Part shown: positions 23,736 through 33,041 of the stretch, piece by piece
How the letters are laid out: every line of letters starts with the position of its first letter
Numbering within the stretch: the stretch's first letter is position 1
Assembly: GCA_003149635.1 (NCBI GenBank)
Contig: QCWI01000019.1
Location: 3,162-39,912 of the forward strand
DNA: 36,751 bases
DNA from: Fluviicola sp. XM-24bin1
Lineage (GTDB): Bacteria; Bacteroidota; Bacteroidia; Flavobacteriales_D; Crocinitomicaceae
Reading direction: 5' to 3'
Notes under the pieces: generated by a model
What the model was told of the DNA's origin: nothing
Databases searched by the model: none
The model's input: the letters and a program-made list of their open reading frames with translations, nothing else
Made by a program: the position numbers and the translations under genes

Positions 23736-25067
23736 ATGAAAAAGTTACTACTATCATTTACATTATTAATTGGCTTTAATGGGATTTCCCAGCTAGACAC
23801 TTTGGCCATTCAAGATTTTGAATTGGTTCCGCAAACACCTACTTGGACCTACACAGGAGTTCCTTATGGATTTCAAGAAGGATACGCACCGGCAACCAAT
23901 ACCTCCATTCCAAATACTGAGTTGGGAATAGGTGGGTCTAGATCATGGCACACAGAACAGCAAAGTTCTGGAGCTCCTTTGACATTTGACAACATCAGCA
24001 TTCCATCCGGGTACGATTCCATTCGTATGAGTTTCCGATTGTCTGGTCAAAACATTACCGGTTCTACAGGAGGCCCAGATTGGTTGGACTACGTATTGGT
24101 AGAATACAGCCTTGACAACGGAGCGACTTTCGTTCCACGTGTTCGTGTTCGAGGAGCAGATCTAAATAACTGTTTCTGGTCATTCAACGCACAGAGTACT
24201 GCTGAAGTTCCTTACTTGCCTGCGGTAGAGGATTTATTTAACCCCTACAATTCCGGACTACAGGAAGTGGAAGGAATTAGTTATGTTGAAATTTCATTCC
24301 CAGGGACGATCACTAATTTAACAGTACGCATCACTCCGAGGTCAAGTGTATCAACAGATGACTGGTTGATTGACAACGTTCTCCTTACAGGAGAGAACCA
24401 ATGTGTTGTGACGACTGCTTCTTTGGCGGAAACTGTTTGTGAATCTTATACAGCGCCAAGTGGAGCTGTTTACACTACGAGTGGATTGTACAACGATACC
24501 ATTACCAATACAGCAGGTTGTGACAGTATTATTGCTATTGATTTAACTGTAAACACACCAACTTCGGGAGTAGATGCTATCACGGCGTGTGACACCTATA
24601 CATGGATCGACGGAAATACCTACACGGCTTCAAATGATACCGCTACCTACATGTTGACGAACGCTGCAGGTTGTGATTCATTGGTGACTCTAAACTTGGT
24701 GATCAATACGACTCCTGCGAATACTGTAACGCAAACAGGAACAACTTTGATGGCCGATGCAACGGGTGTCACGTATCAATGGGTTGATTGTGATAACAAC
24801 AATGCTCCTATCAACGGGGAAACCAACCAAAGTTATACTCCAGTGAATACTGGTAACTACGCCGTAGAAATTACTTCAGCAACTTGTACTTCTACGTCGG
24901 ATTGTTTCATTGTTGACTACACGGGAATTGACGAATTGCTTCCTGAAGATAAAGAGCTAGTGAAAATTGTGGACTTGCTTGGACGAGAAACAACATTCAA
25001 ACCGAATGTACCGTTGATTTACATCTTCAGCGATGGTTCAGCAGAACGCAAGATTGTATCCGAGTAA
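23736..25067 (+). CDS. Secreted protein with jelly-roll and Ig-like modules and a T9SS-like tail
   Basis: The start chosen is the ATG at 23736 (443 residues): MKKLLLSFTLLIGFNGISQ is a clear signal peptide, and the longer frame from 23670 is not. Residues ~20-245 form a beta-sandwich that ends in DDWLIDNVLLTG, as in MAM/jelly-roll surface domains. Two ~70-residue cysteine-paired modules follow (ETVCESYTAPSG to TAGCDSI; ITACDTYTWIDG to AAGCDSLVTLNL). The end, KIVDLLGRETTFKPN plus LIYIFSDGSAERK, is the short degenerate T9SS-like sorting tail seen on many flavobacterial cargos. It is a likely surface or extracellular protein of unknown binding role. Confidence 0.82.
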   Translation: MKKLLLSFTLLIGFNGISQLDTLAIQDFELVPQTPTWTYTGVPYGFQEGYAPATNTSIPNTELGIGGSRSWHTEQQSSGAPLTFDNISIPSGYDSIRMSFRLSGQNITGSTGGPDWLDYVLVEYSLDNGATFVPRVRVRGADLNNCFWSFNAQSTAEVPYLPAVEDLFNPYNSGLQEVEGISYVEISFPGTITNLTVRITPRSSVSTDDWLIDNVLLTGENQCVVTTASLAETVCESYTAPSGAVYTTSGLYNDTITNTAGCDSIIAIDLTVNTPTSGVDAITACDTYTWIDGNTYTASNDTATYMLTNAAGCDSLVTLNLVINTTPANTVTQTGTTLMADATGVTYQWVDCDNNNAPINGETNQSYTPVNTGNYAVEITSATCTSTSDCFIVDYTGIDELLPEDKELVKIVDLLGRETTFKPNVPLIYIFSDGSAERKIVSE

Positions 25068-25093
25068 AAAAGTAAAGAGAGTTTAGTTGTGGA

Positions 25094-25132
25094 GTCCTGT
25101 AATCGCGTTAAGTCGTGATGCCGGGCTTTTTT
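25094..25132 (+). terminator. Intrinsic terminator after the secreted-protein gene
   Basis: An imperfect stem (ATCGCG with CGTGAT, extended outward by GTCCTG with GCCGGGC) is followed by six T residues at 25127-25132. The T run overlaps the stop codon of the convergent minus-strand gene ending at 25131. Confidence 0.7.
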
Positions 25133-26009
25133 AATTAAAAAACTTGTAGTCGCGGTAACGGCACACCATCATAAATCCAGTTGCTTCTTCCGTGGTGATC
25201 ACGGACTCCAAAAGATGTGTTTTCGCGTTGTAGATTATCTGAATGTTCGTTTTCAAGATTCCGTTGCGGTAGATCAATTTTTCAATGAGATTTCCCAGTT
25301 CATCGTACGAGAATTCCATTTCTTCCACGGGCACTTCGCTCTTGTTGGAAATTTTGCGAATAGCCGACAATTTCCCCATTTCATCGTACTCATGCTGATA
25401 TGTGTACACCGTTGAGGTCATTTTAATTCGTTCAATACGCTCCATGAGGTACCCCATTTCGTTGTAATTGAAGAACTCATCCATGTAGGGAAGATCGTAG
25501 TTGTTGTAGTAAGTGCATTTCAACTGCTTGTCGTAATCGAAATATGCGATTCGCTCTTTATTGAATGATAAAGTTCGGATAATTTGGCCGTTGCTATCGA
25601 TGTCTCGTTTGAACTCTTTCCCTACTAGTCGATCCAAAGAATCGTACGAATAATGAATGGCCAAGAGTCCTTCTTTTTCTGTAGCACGATGCAGTTCCAG
25701 AAGATCTGCCTCGTTATAAAAATAATAGTTAAACGTAGTGTCCTCGCTGCCGTCATCTGGGCGGGTTTCATACGATTCAACCAGGTGTCCCTGATTATCG
25801 AAACTGTAGCTAGAGTAGTATTTCATCGGCACCAAGCCCTTCCCTGTTTTCATGTACGAAAACTCGCCTTTAATCTCCTTGATTTTGTTCTCTTTGATAA
25901 ACGATTCATTGAAGAAAGGTTTCTCCGTAAAAGCCTCTCCTTGTCTGTTATCCAATACTTGCCCGAAGCTGAAAATCGAGCACATCACAAAAATTCCTAC
26001 TAGCCTCAC
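25131..26009 (-). CDS. Secreted protein with YD-like repeats
   Basis: The start chosen is GTG at 26009 (292 residues), which opens a signal peptide RLVGIFVMCSIFSFGQ; the longer frame would overlap the upstream gene. The body is a string of Tyr-Asp/Gly hairpins: YSFDNQGHLVESYE, YSYDSLDRLVGKEF, FNYNEMGYLMERI, HEYDEMGKLSAIRK and FSYDELGNLIEKLIYRNG. These are close to the RHS/YD repeat consensus but make only about ten units, far fewer than an RHS shell. It has no T9SS tail, lipobox or toxin domain. It follows the thioredoxin-domain gene after 37 bases and may be co-transcribed. It resembles the product at 19504-20772 in style. Confidence 0.72.
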   Translation of the reverse strand: MRLVGIFVMCSIFSFGQVLDNRQGEAFTEKPFFNESFIKENKIKEIKGEFSYMKTGKGLVPMKYYSSYSFDNQGHLVESYETRPDDGSEDTTFNYYFYNEADLLELHRATEKEGLLAIHYSYDSLDRLVGKEFKRDIDSNGQIIRTLSFNKERIAYFDYDKQLKCTYYNNYDLPYMDEFFNYNEMGYLMERIERIKMTSTVYTYQHEYDEMGKLSAIRKISNKSEVPVEEMEFSYDELGNLIEKLIYRNGILKTNIQIIYNAKTHLLESVITTEEATGFMMVCRYRDYKFFN

Positions 26010-26046
26010 ACTACAAAAAAACGAATCAAATTCCCTAATATTCCCT

Positions 26047-28071
26047 TTACTTGGAATTGTTATCCATGGATTCCCGTTGAAATACTTGCGTCTTGGCAAC
26101 ATCCCAATCCTTCGTTGGCAATTTGCAGGTTCCTTCAAAACACACCATGATCTGATCTTTCAGAGTATCCAATTTGCTCGCTGTCAAGGGTAAGTCGGCA
26201 TCGATTTGCGCTTGAAGCACCATCGGAACGCCCGATTTCCGGAGGGTTAAGGCATCATCGCGTTCGCCAGTTACCAACTCGGCAAGTCCATAAATTTCGT
26301 GCAACAGTACCATCCCCCAGTTCGAATAACCCGAACCGTATTGTTCCATGCCATCGTAAACATTGCCCAACATCGTTCTGGAGCGATCCAAATATCCTGC
26401 CTCATTCAAATAACGCCCCAGATAATAAAGGTTTCGAGCCATTACCGAGTTACTCGAAGGAATTACGTTATCGTTGATTTCCATTTTCCGAGCAATGAGC
26501 TGCGTATCGGCGTTGGTAAAGAAGAACATCTGTGAATCGTCGTCGCCAAAAGCTTCCAAACAATAATCCATTAATTCCTTGGCTTTAGTCAACCAATCCA
26601 CTTTAAAAGTCACTTGATACACGGCAATACATGCATCGATGGTATGCGCGTAATCTTCCAAAAATCCTTCGATATTGGTTTGACCATCGTTGTAATTGCG
26701 ATAAAGTTTGCCTTCTTTCCACTGCGTATTGATGATCCAACGCATCACTTTTTCAGCGAGGTGGAGATAATGATCTTCCCAAAGAACTGCGTAGGCCTCA
26801 CACAATCCACGAACCGTCATGGCATTCCATCCCGTCAGGCATTTGTTGTCCAATCCCGGTCGGATTCTATGACTTCTCGCAGAAAGCAACAGCTCGTGCA
26901 CACGATGCAATTGAGCTTCCAATTCGTCTCGTGTGCAATCCAATTCCTTGCAAAGTTCCACATCCGATTTTCGGCGCAACAAAATGTAATTTCCTTCTTC
27001 CCAATGCCCGTTCTGATTGATTTCATAAACACGTCGGAACCAACCAAAGTGGCGATCCAAAACCGATTCCAGTTCGGCTGCCGTCCAGACATAAAACTTA
27101 CCTTCTACGCCTTCGCTATCGGCATCCAAAGCAGCATAAAACGCACCGCTCTCATCCAGCATTTCGCGTTCCATCCAAGCAATTGTTTGGTCGATGATGC
27201 GCTTATACAAAGGCTTCTTGAAAATAGCATAGGCACGAGTATATACCGTTAAAAGCTGACCATTATCGTAGAGCATTTTTTCGAAGTGTGGCACTTTCCA
27301 GAGCATGTCCACGGAATAACGGCTGAACCCACCGCCAACCTGATCGTAAATACCCCCCAACGCCATATTATCAAGCGTAGTTTCCACGTGCTGCAAAGCC
27401 ATATTATCGTCTTCGAGCAATCCGTAATTCAATAAGAATTCTAAATTCGACGGCAATGGAAATTTCGGTGCACGACTGTTACCGCCATATTCACGATCAA
27501 AGGATCGCGACCAACGCTGAATCAACTCATTCAAAACCTCCTTCTCGAATTGTTGCGTCTCAGAAGCTACTGTTATCAGCTCGCTCCGCTGTACTCCTTC
27601 ATGCAGATTCTCAGCATATTCCAGCACCTTTTCTTTCTCGTTATCGTAAGTATATCTGAGAGATTTGAGAATATTCATCCATTGTTCCTTGGGGAAATAT
27701 GTACCTCCATAAATCGGACGACCATCTGGAAGCGTAAAGCAATTCAAGGGCCAACCTCCGCTTTGCGTCATCAATTGTACGGCAGTCATGTACACCTGAT
27801 CCACATCCGGTCGTTCCTCACGATCCACTTTCACATTGATGAAATGCTTGTTCATGATTGCCGCCACTTCTTCATCTTCAAAAGATTCGTGCTCCATTAC
27901 GTGACACCAATGACAAGCGGAATATCCCACGCTGATCAAAACCAATTTGTTTTCTTTTTCGGCGCGCTCAAAAACGTCTGGAGACCACGGAACCCAATCC
28001 ACTGGATTGTGCGCATGCTGCAATAAATACGGTGATGACTCCTTCACTAAATCGTTGGTGTATTTTTCCAT
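26047..28071 (-). CDS. Thioredoxin domain-containing protein (YyaL/SSP411 family)
   Basis: This 674-residue protein matches bacterial YyaL in length and order. The N-terminal DUF255 thioredoxin-like domain carries the NPVDWVPW and CHWC motif ([14 protein letters not shown], near residues 46-59), followed by [11 protein letters not shown] and GGWPLNCF. A long alpha/alpha six-barrel-like region follows ([33 protein letters not shown]). The start at 28071 (MEKYTNDLV) gives the family N-terminus; the extension to 28119 lies inside a palindromic element. The true function is unsettled; proposals include redox and N-acylglucosamine epimerase-like sugar roles. It is followed by the YD-repeat gene. 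Confidence 0.9.
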   Translation of the reverse strand: MEKYTNDLVKESSPYLLQHAHNPVDWVPWSPDVFERAEKENKLVLISVGYSACHWCHVMEHESFEDEEVAAIMNKHFINVKVDREERPDVDQVYMTAVQLMTQSGGWPLNCFTLPDGRPIYGGTYFPKEQWMNILKSLRYTYDNEKEKVLEYAENLHEGVQRSELITVASETQQFEKEVLNELIQRWSRSFDREYGGNSRAPKFPLPSNLEFLLNYGLLEDDNMALQHVETTLDNMALGGIYDQVGGGFSRYSVDMLWKVPHFEKMLYDNGQLLTVYTRAYAIFKKPLYKRIIDQTIAWMEREMLDESGAFYAALDADSEGVEGKFYVWTAAELESVLDRHFGWFRRVYEINQNGHWEEGNYILLRRKSDVELCKELDCTRDELEAQLHRVHELLLSARSHRIRPGLDNKCLTGWNAMTVRGLCEAYAVLWEDHYLHLAEKVMRWIINTQWKEGKLYRNYNDGQTNIEGFLEDYAHTIDACIAVYQVTFKVDWLTKAKELMDYCLEAFGDDDSQMFFFTNADTQLIARKMEINDNVIPSSNSVMARNLYYLGRYLNEAGYLDRSRTMLGNVYDGMEQYGSGYSNWGMVLLHEIYGLAELVTGERDDALTLRKSGVPMVLQAQIDADLPLTASKLDTLKDQIMVCFEGTCKLPTKDWDVAKTQVFQRESMDNNSK

Positions 28072-28076
28072 ATCAT

Positions 28077-28167
28077 AAAAGTAGAAAGTAGAAAGCGAAA
28101 GGCTGAAAGTTCTGGCCATAAAGTTGAGAGTAACTTTACGCTTTCAACTTGCAGCTTTCTACCTTTT
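28077..28167. repeat. Imperfect stem-loop element upstream of two divergent genes
   Basis: Three nested arm pairs are visible. AAAAGTAGAAAG (28077-28088) pairs with CTTTCTACCTTTT (28155-28167, one bulge). GAAAGCG (28091-28097) pairs with CGCTTTC (28139-28145). AAAGTT (28120-28125) pairs with AACTTT (28132-28137) around a 6-base loop. Its left end nearly touches the thioredoxin-domain gene's ATG. It could be a dispersed hairpin repeat or a regulatory structure. Confidence 0.55.
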
Positions 28168-28269
28168 ACCAGCGCTAACGTCTTTATCCACTTGTTAATT
28201 CTTAATAAATAATCCCATAGTGGCTCCTGCTTTGATCAAGACTAGCTAATTTTACGCCATTGTAACGTT

Positions 28270-29733
28270 TTGAAGCAAATCAAAGGATTCCATATCACCT
28301 TATTCATGGCAGGAATACTCGCGGCATTGTTCGCAATTACCCTGTATGTTCCTGATGACGGCTGGAAAGTTGCCGGGCACAAATGGAAGTTCCTGACCTT
28401 CGAAAAGTTCATTCATCCGAAAAAGCAGATCAAGAAAGATATTGATGATATCGTAGCGGACGTGGATACCTCCATGGCAGACGATCCTTTGTTGCAACAC
28501 ATGAACGGTTCCAATGGTGATTTTGGTGCGCCTTCTGGGGGTGAAGTCAGCGAGAATGCTTCTACGGAACTCTTGATGAACGATGCCGGCAAGGCCAATC
28601 TCCATGCATTCTTCCAAGTTTTGGACGGCGTTGCAGCGAATAAATCGAAGATTTCCATTCTGCATTACGGTGATTCTCAAATTGAGGGAGATCGAATGAC
28701 AGGCTTTATTCGTCAGCGGATTCAGAATCAATTTGGTGGATTTGGCCCCGGTCTGATCCCAGCGACGAATGTGTACAGCACCGTATCTTTCAAGCAAAGT
28801 TTTTCGGAGAACTTCCAGCGCTACACGGCATTCGGAGGAGCTTCTCTGAAAAGTGGCAAATATGGAGTGATGGCGTCTTCGGCGCGATTTACCCCTGAAT
28901 ATGCGGACAGCGTTAGTTTAGATACCATCTCTGAAGCAAGCGGTTGGATTGAAGTTCAAAACTCGGGATCGGCGTATTCGAGGGCGCGACAGTTCAACAA
29001 TGTAAAAATGCACTACAACGACTGTAAGGCTCCGGTGAAATTGAGCGTGTACGAGAACGGAACATTGATCCATGAAGAAGAGTTGATAACGGACGGTGCG
29101 CAACATACAGTTAAGCTAACTTTCGCCTCTACTCCGGGTAAACTAAAGTTCGAATTCACCGGGAAAATCAGTCCGAACGTTTGTGGATTCTCACTGGAAG
29201 GAGATTATGGCGTTCAAGTTTCTAACATCGGAATGCGTGGTTCCAGCGGAACCGTTTTCGGAAGATTGAATAGCGCTACGGCCCGACCGATGTACGCTGA
29301 ATTGAATACAAAATTGGTGATCATGCAATTTGGAGGAAACTCTGTTCCATTCTTCAAGGATAGTACAGGCGTTCGCAACTTTGCAAGTTACTTCAAAGGA
29401 CAGATTAATCGTGTGAAAGCCATGAACCCGGGAGCAGCCATCATCGTTATTGGGCCGAGTGATATGTCTAAGAATGATGAAGGTGTGTACGAGACCTATG
29501 AATTCCTTCCGTACTGTGTTGCGCAGATGCGAAAAGTTACGCAGGATGCAGGCGGAGCTTTCTGGAATTTATATGCTGCCATGGGAGGTAAGAATTCCAT
29601 GCCTTCTTGGGTGGAGAAAGGATTAGCGGGCAATGATCACATCCATTTTAGTAATGCTGGAGCCAAAATTGCATCGCAGAAGTTCTATGAAGCTTTCATT
29701 GCTGCGTATGCCAGATGGAAAAAGAATTTGTAG
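28270..29733 (+). CDS. SGNH/GDSL-type hydrolase-like protein, first of an O-acylation operon
   Basis: This 487-residue protein starts at TTG 28270, which begins an N-terminal membrane anchor or signal (FHITLFMAGILAALFAITLY); no ATG precedes the hydrophobic segment. After a ~70-residue low-complexity linker, the SGNH block I is LHYGDSQIEGD (S136 as nucleophile). A block III-like QFGGNS follows, and block V is NDHIHFS (D456 and H459). The domain therefore keeps a Ser-His-Asp set. It is directly followed by a second SGNH gene and an MBOAT acyltransferase gene. By comparison with AlgJ/AlgX or PatB systems, the inference is that it moves acyl groups onto, or off, an extracytoplasmic polymer. Confidence 0.85.
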   Translation: MKQIKGFHITLFMAGILAALFAITLYVPDDGWKVAGHKWKFLTFEKFIHPKKQIKKDIDDIVADVDTSMADDPLLQHMNGSNGDFGAPSGGEVSENASTELLMNDAGKANLHAFFQVLDGVAANKSKISILHYGDSQIEGDRMTGFIRQRIQNQFGGFGPGLIPATNVYSTVSFKQSFSENFQRYTAFGGASLKSGKYGVMASSARFTPEYADSVSLDTISEASGWIEVQNSGSAYSRARQFNNVKMHYNDCKAPVKLSVYENGTLIHEEELITDGAQHTVKLTFASTPGKLKFEFTGKISPNVCGFSLEGDYGVQVSNIGMRGSSGTVFGRLNSATARPMYAELNTKLVIMQFGGNSVPFFKDSTGVRNFASYFKGQINRVKAMNPGAAIIVIGPSDMSKNDEGVYETYEFLPYCVAQMRKVTQDAGGAFWNLYAAMGGKNSMPSWVEKGLAGNDHIHFSNAGAKIASQKFYEAFIAAYARWKKNL

Positions 29734-31089
29734 TTGAGATTTATCGTATTCATACTTCTAAGCCTTTGTTTGACTTCAGTTTGGAGTCAGGAGAATCCGG
29801 TTGCGTACGATACGGTAATGATTGACACTTCCGCATGGGATGGTGCTTTGAAATCGTACGTTTTCCCTGACATGCGAGAAATGGATACAGCAGCTCGCTC
29901 GGATTATCCTTTTGTGAAATGGGACAAAAACAACTATAAATTTTACACTGAAAACAGTCCGAACTTTGAACTCTTCTTCAATAAGATGAAGCGATTGCGT
30001 GATCAGAAAGAAGGAACTTTGAACATGTATCACATCGGTGGATCGCACTTGCAGGCGGATATTTACACACACGACGTGCGTGAGCATTTGCAAAATCGCT
30101 GGACGGACATTCCCGGAGAACGTGGTTGGGTGTTTCCATTCGATTTGGCTGGAACGAATAATCCTTGGAATTACGAGTTCTCCTCTCCAAATGATTGGAA
30201 TCCTTATCGGTGTATTCCACACCGACCAAGCAAATACGATATCGATTACGGACTCTTGGGAGCGGCAGTTACATGTCCAGATTCCGTGATCAATGTGAAA
30301 TTCGAATACGATCATACGCAAAATCGTCCTCCGATTAGTCACGTTCGCATCTTCCACAACAAAGGCGAATTCCCATATTGGATGCATTTCGGAGCGAATG
30401 AATTGCTGCGCACGAAAACAGAGCACAATCCAGAATTGGGATACACCGATGTTTGGTTTTCGGATGGGGCAGATACCCTGAACATTCAATTTGCACGCAC
30501 CGGCCCGGAAGCTCCGGAATTGGAATTGTACGGATTCCTTCTGATGAATGACAAACCAGGAATTTCGTACACGGCGATTGGAATTAACGGCGCAGGATTG
30601 TACACCTATTTGGCCAACGTTCGTTTTGATGAACAATTGAAGACCTATCCGCCGGATTTCTTCGCATTTTCCGTAGGAACCAATGATGGGAATGTCCCTT
30701 ACGACAAATTCAAACCGAGTGTGTACAAAGCGAACTTGCGGAAGGTGATGGAGATGGTATTGCGGGCCAATCCGAATTGTGCTTTGTTGCTAACGGTTCC
30801 CAACGATTCGTACTATCGTCGCTACTATTTGAACAAGAATATTGCTCGTGAGCGGGATGTGATCATCGAATTGGCGCAAGAATACGAAATGGCCGTTTGG
30901 GATCTATACGGATTGATGGGAGAATTAGGTTCCAGTAAGACTTGGAATCGCAACAAATTGATGAAGCGGGATTTGATTCACTTTACTTCGGACGGATATC
31001 ATTTTAAAGCAGATTTGTACCTTGACGCGTTTATGAAGTTCATGGATCAAATGGAGAAACGAGAACTACTAATGAAAACGAACCGATGA
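29734..31089 (+). CDS. Second SGNH-like secreted protein with GGSH in block I
   Basis: The start is TTG at 29734, directly after the previous stop, and it opens signal peptide RFIVFILLSLCLTSVWSQ (451 residues). Block I reads HIGGSHLQAD (S104), where GDS/GDSH would be normal. FSVGTNDGN is a good block III and DLIHFTSDG a good block V (DxxH), so the serine, asparagine and catalytic Asp/His are kept while the block I aspartate is glycine. It overlaps the MBOAT gene by ATGA (31086-31089). It may be the acyl-transferring partner of the MBOAT protein, with the first SGNH protein as a second acceptor or a de-acylase. Confidence 0.85.
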   Translation: MRFIVFILLSLCLTSVWSQENPVAYDTVMIDTSAWDGALKSYVFPDMREMDTAARSDYPFVKWDKNNYKFYTENSPNFELFFNKMKRLRDQKEGTLNMYHIGGSHLQADIYTHDVREHLQNRWTDIPGERGWVFPFDLAGTNNPWNYEFSSPNDWNPYRCIPHRPSKYDIDYGLLGAAVTCPDSVINVKFEYDHTQNRPPISHVRIFHNKGEFPYWMHFGANELLRTKTEHNPELGYTDVWFSDGADTLNIQFARTGPEAPELELYGFLLMNDKPGISYTAIGINGAGLYTYLANVRFDEQLKTYPPDFFAFSVGTNDGNVPYDKFKPSVYKANLRKVMEMVLRANPNCALLLTVPNDSYYRRYYLNKNIARERDVIIELAQEYEMAVWDLYGLMGELGSSKTWNRNKLMKRDLIHFTSDGYHFKADLYLDAFMKFMDQMEKRELLMKTNR

Positions 31090-33041
31090 ACTTATTGTTG
31101 ACTACCGATTGGCAATTTGGCGAGTTGTTTACGCGCTTCAGCACGATTTTCTCGTGGCATGTAGGCGAAGGGTCATCGCTGGTATTTACCAAGCTTGATT
31201 TCTGGTTGTTCTTCCTTTTGGTGATGGCCGTTTTCTCCTTCCTGAATAAGCATATCCTGACGCGAAGCATCTTCCTCACGATAATCAGTTTGTTCTTTTT
31301 CTACAAGACTTCGGGGCTCTACATGCTCCTGCTGATCATAAGTGTCGCCGTTAATTACTTCCTCGGTGCCAGGATCTACAAGACCGAAAAATCGATCAAT
31401 AAGAAGTGGATTATTGCTATTTCCGCAATATTCAACTTATTAATTCTAGGGTATTTCAAATACGCCTATTTCTTCACGGATTCGTTCAATCAAATGTTTG
31501 GGACGAGTCATGAATTAGTGAACCATTTTGCCCAGTTTGGAAACGGATTCTTTGGCGAAGGCACCTTCGTAGAGAAGATCTTACTGCCGGTCGGAGTTTC
31601 CTTCTTCACCTTCCAGAACATCAGCTACGTGGTTGATATTTACCGCAAGGAAATTGAACCTGTAAAGAACTTCTTCCACTACTCATTCTTTGTGACTTTC
31701 TTCCCACAATTGGTGATGGGGCCTATTGTACGAGCGCGTGATTTCATCCCGCAAATCTCGAAACCGTTCTCTTTGAATAAGCAAGAATTCAGTTGGTCGA
31801 TTATCCAAATTGTGAAAGGGTTGGTGAAGAAAATTGTGATCGCCGATTTCCTCGTGGTTCACTTTATCGATAAGATTCTCTTCACGGAAACCTTCACGTT
31901 CGACACCTATCCGGGATTCGTTTTTGTGATCGTCATGTGGGCATACTCCATTCACATTTACGCTGATTTCTCAGGATACACTGACATCGCCATTGGACTT
32001 TCCCGACTCATGGGATTCGAGTTGAAACCGAACTTCAACTCGCCGTATAAAGCGATCAGTGTGGCAGATTTCTGGCGCAGGTGGCATATCTCCCTCGGTT
32101 CATGGTTGAAAGATTACCTCTACATTCCGTTGGGAGGAAACCGAACGGGAACGCTGGGCTCCTACATTGCGATCTTTATCATCTTCGTCTTCCTCATATT
32201 CATTACGCAATGGTATGATTTGCTGTGGGTATATCTGGGCGTGACAGTGGTTTACGTGATCGGTTTGTTCACCATCAAGAACTTTAAACGCTATGTTCAC
32301 CGGGATTTGAACCTCATCATTACGATGGTCGTGGGTGGATTGTGGCACGGGGCCAGTGAGAACTTTGTGATCTGGGGAGCGATGAACGGTTGTGCTCTTC
32401 TGATCTTCAAATACTGGAAACGTATTAACGAATACTTGACCTCAAAATCGGCGCTGTGGTATCTGTCCAAAGGATTTATCGCCTACGCCATTTACTGTAT
32501 TCTTTTGGTCAATTTCCCGTGGTTGGATCACATCGCGATTCACTACGTGTACTACGCGTGGATGGCATCTGCTACCTTGATGTTGATCATTCACTTCGTT
32601 ACGCGTCAGGCCCAAAGTTTCGGGTTCTTTAAGAACATCTACGTTCGATTCTGGCAAATCTTCGTGACCTTCAACTTCATCACATTCACGCGAATTTGGT
32701 TCAAGTTGGACGAAGCACGAAAAGGCCCGTTCAAAGAGAAAGGTCTGGAGGATGCAACGGCGGATTTACTTCCGGGAAAATTACTAGATCGCATCTGGAA
32801 CAACTTCGAATTCTCCATGGAATATTTCTGGAAATTCTGGGATCTGTTCTACGTTCCAATTCTCATCATGATTGCAGGATTCATTATGCATTGGCTCCCT
32901 AACAAAGTCAAAAAATTGTATGAAGATGCTTACACGTGGATGCCGGTTCCGGTACAGGCGATTTGCATTGCGATTATTGTGTTCTTGATGTATCAGGCAA
33001 TTGGTGCAGAGCAGCCACCTTTTGTGTACCTGCAGTTCTAA
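31086..33041 (+). CDS. MBOAT-family membrane O-acyltransferase (AlgI/DltB-like)
   Basis: This 651-residue polytopic protein has about a dozen hydrophobic helices. The bacterial MBOAT signatures are clear: LPVGVSFFTFQNISYVVDIY near 168-186, FFPQLVMGPIVRARDF near 205-220, DFWRRWHISLGSWLKDYLY near 328-346 and the catalytic-type GGLWHGASENFVIWG with H421. Family knowledge: it takes an acyl group from a cytoplasmic donor and passes it across the membrane to a periplasmic partner. It is about 130 residues longer than AlgI, with extra C-terminal helices. It overlaps the SGNH gene by four bases and overlaps the convergent gene at its 3' end (33038-33041). No alginate, D-alanylation or peptidoglycan-specific neighbours identify the substrate. 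Confidence 0.94.
   Translation: MNLLLTTDWQFGELFTRFSTIFSWHVGEGSSLVFTKLDFWLFFLLVMAVFSFLNKHILTRSIFLTIISLFFFYKTSGLYMLLLIISVAVNYFLGARIYKTEKSINKKWIIAISAIFNLLILGYFKYAYFFTDSFNQMFGTSHELVNHFAQFGNGFFGEGTFVEKILLPVGVSFFTFQNISYVVDIYRKEIEPVKNFFHYSFFVTFFPQLVMGPIVRARDFIPQISKPFSLNKQEFSWSIIQIVKGLVKKIVIADFLVVHFIDKILFTETFTFDTYPGFVFVIVMWAYSIHIYADFSGYTDIAIGLSRLMGFELKPNFNSPYKAISVADFWRRWHISLGSWLKDYLYIPLGGNRTGTLGSYIAIFIIFVFLIFITQWYDLLWVYLGVTVVYVIGLFTIKNFKRYVHRDLNLIITMVVGGLWHGASENFVIWGAMNGCALLIFKYWKRINEYLTSKSALWYLSKGFIAYAIYCILLVNFPWLDHIAIHYVYYAWMASATLMLIIHFVTRQAQSFGFFKNIYVRFWQIFVTFNFITFTRIWFKLDEARKGPFKEKGLEDATADLLPGKLLDRIWNNFEFSMEYFWKFWDLFYVPILIMIAGFIMHWLPNKVKKLYEDAYTWMPVPVQAICIAIIVFLMYQAIGAEQPPFVYLQF

Noticed and set aside
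26614-27252. Long open frame on the plus strand (212 codons)
   Set aside because: It is antisense to the YyaL-type gene, whose family motifs run through the whole stretch.
29776-30636. Long open frame on the minus strand (286 codons)
   Set aside because: It is antisense to the second SGNH gene, which has a signal peptide and conserved blocks; the antisense product looks non-protein-like.
31086-33041. MBOAT protein as DltB of a D-alanylation system
   Set aside because: No dltA-like ligase, carrier protein or DltD is next to it; the partners are two SGNH proteins in a Gram-negative-type genome.
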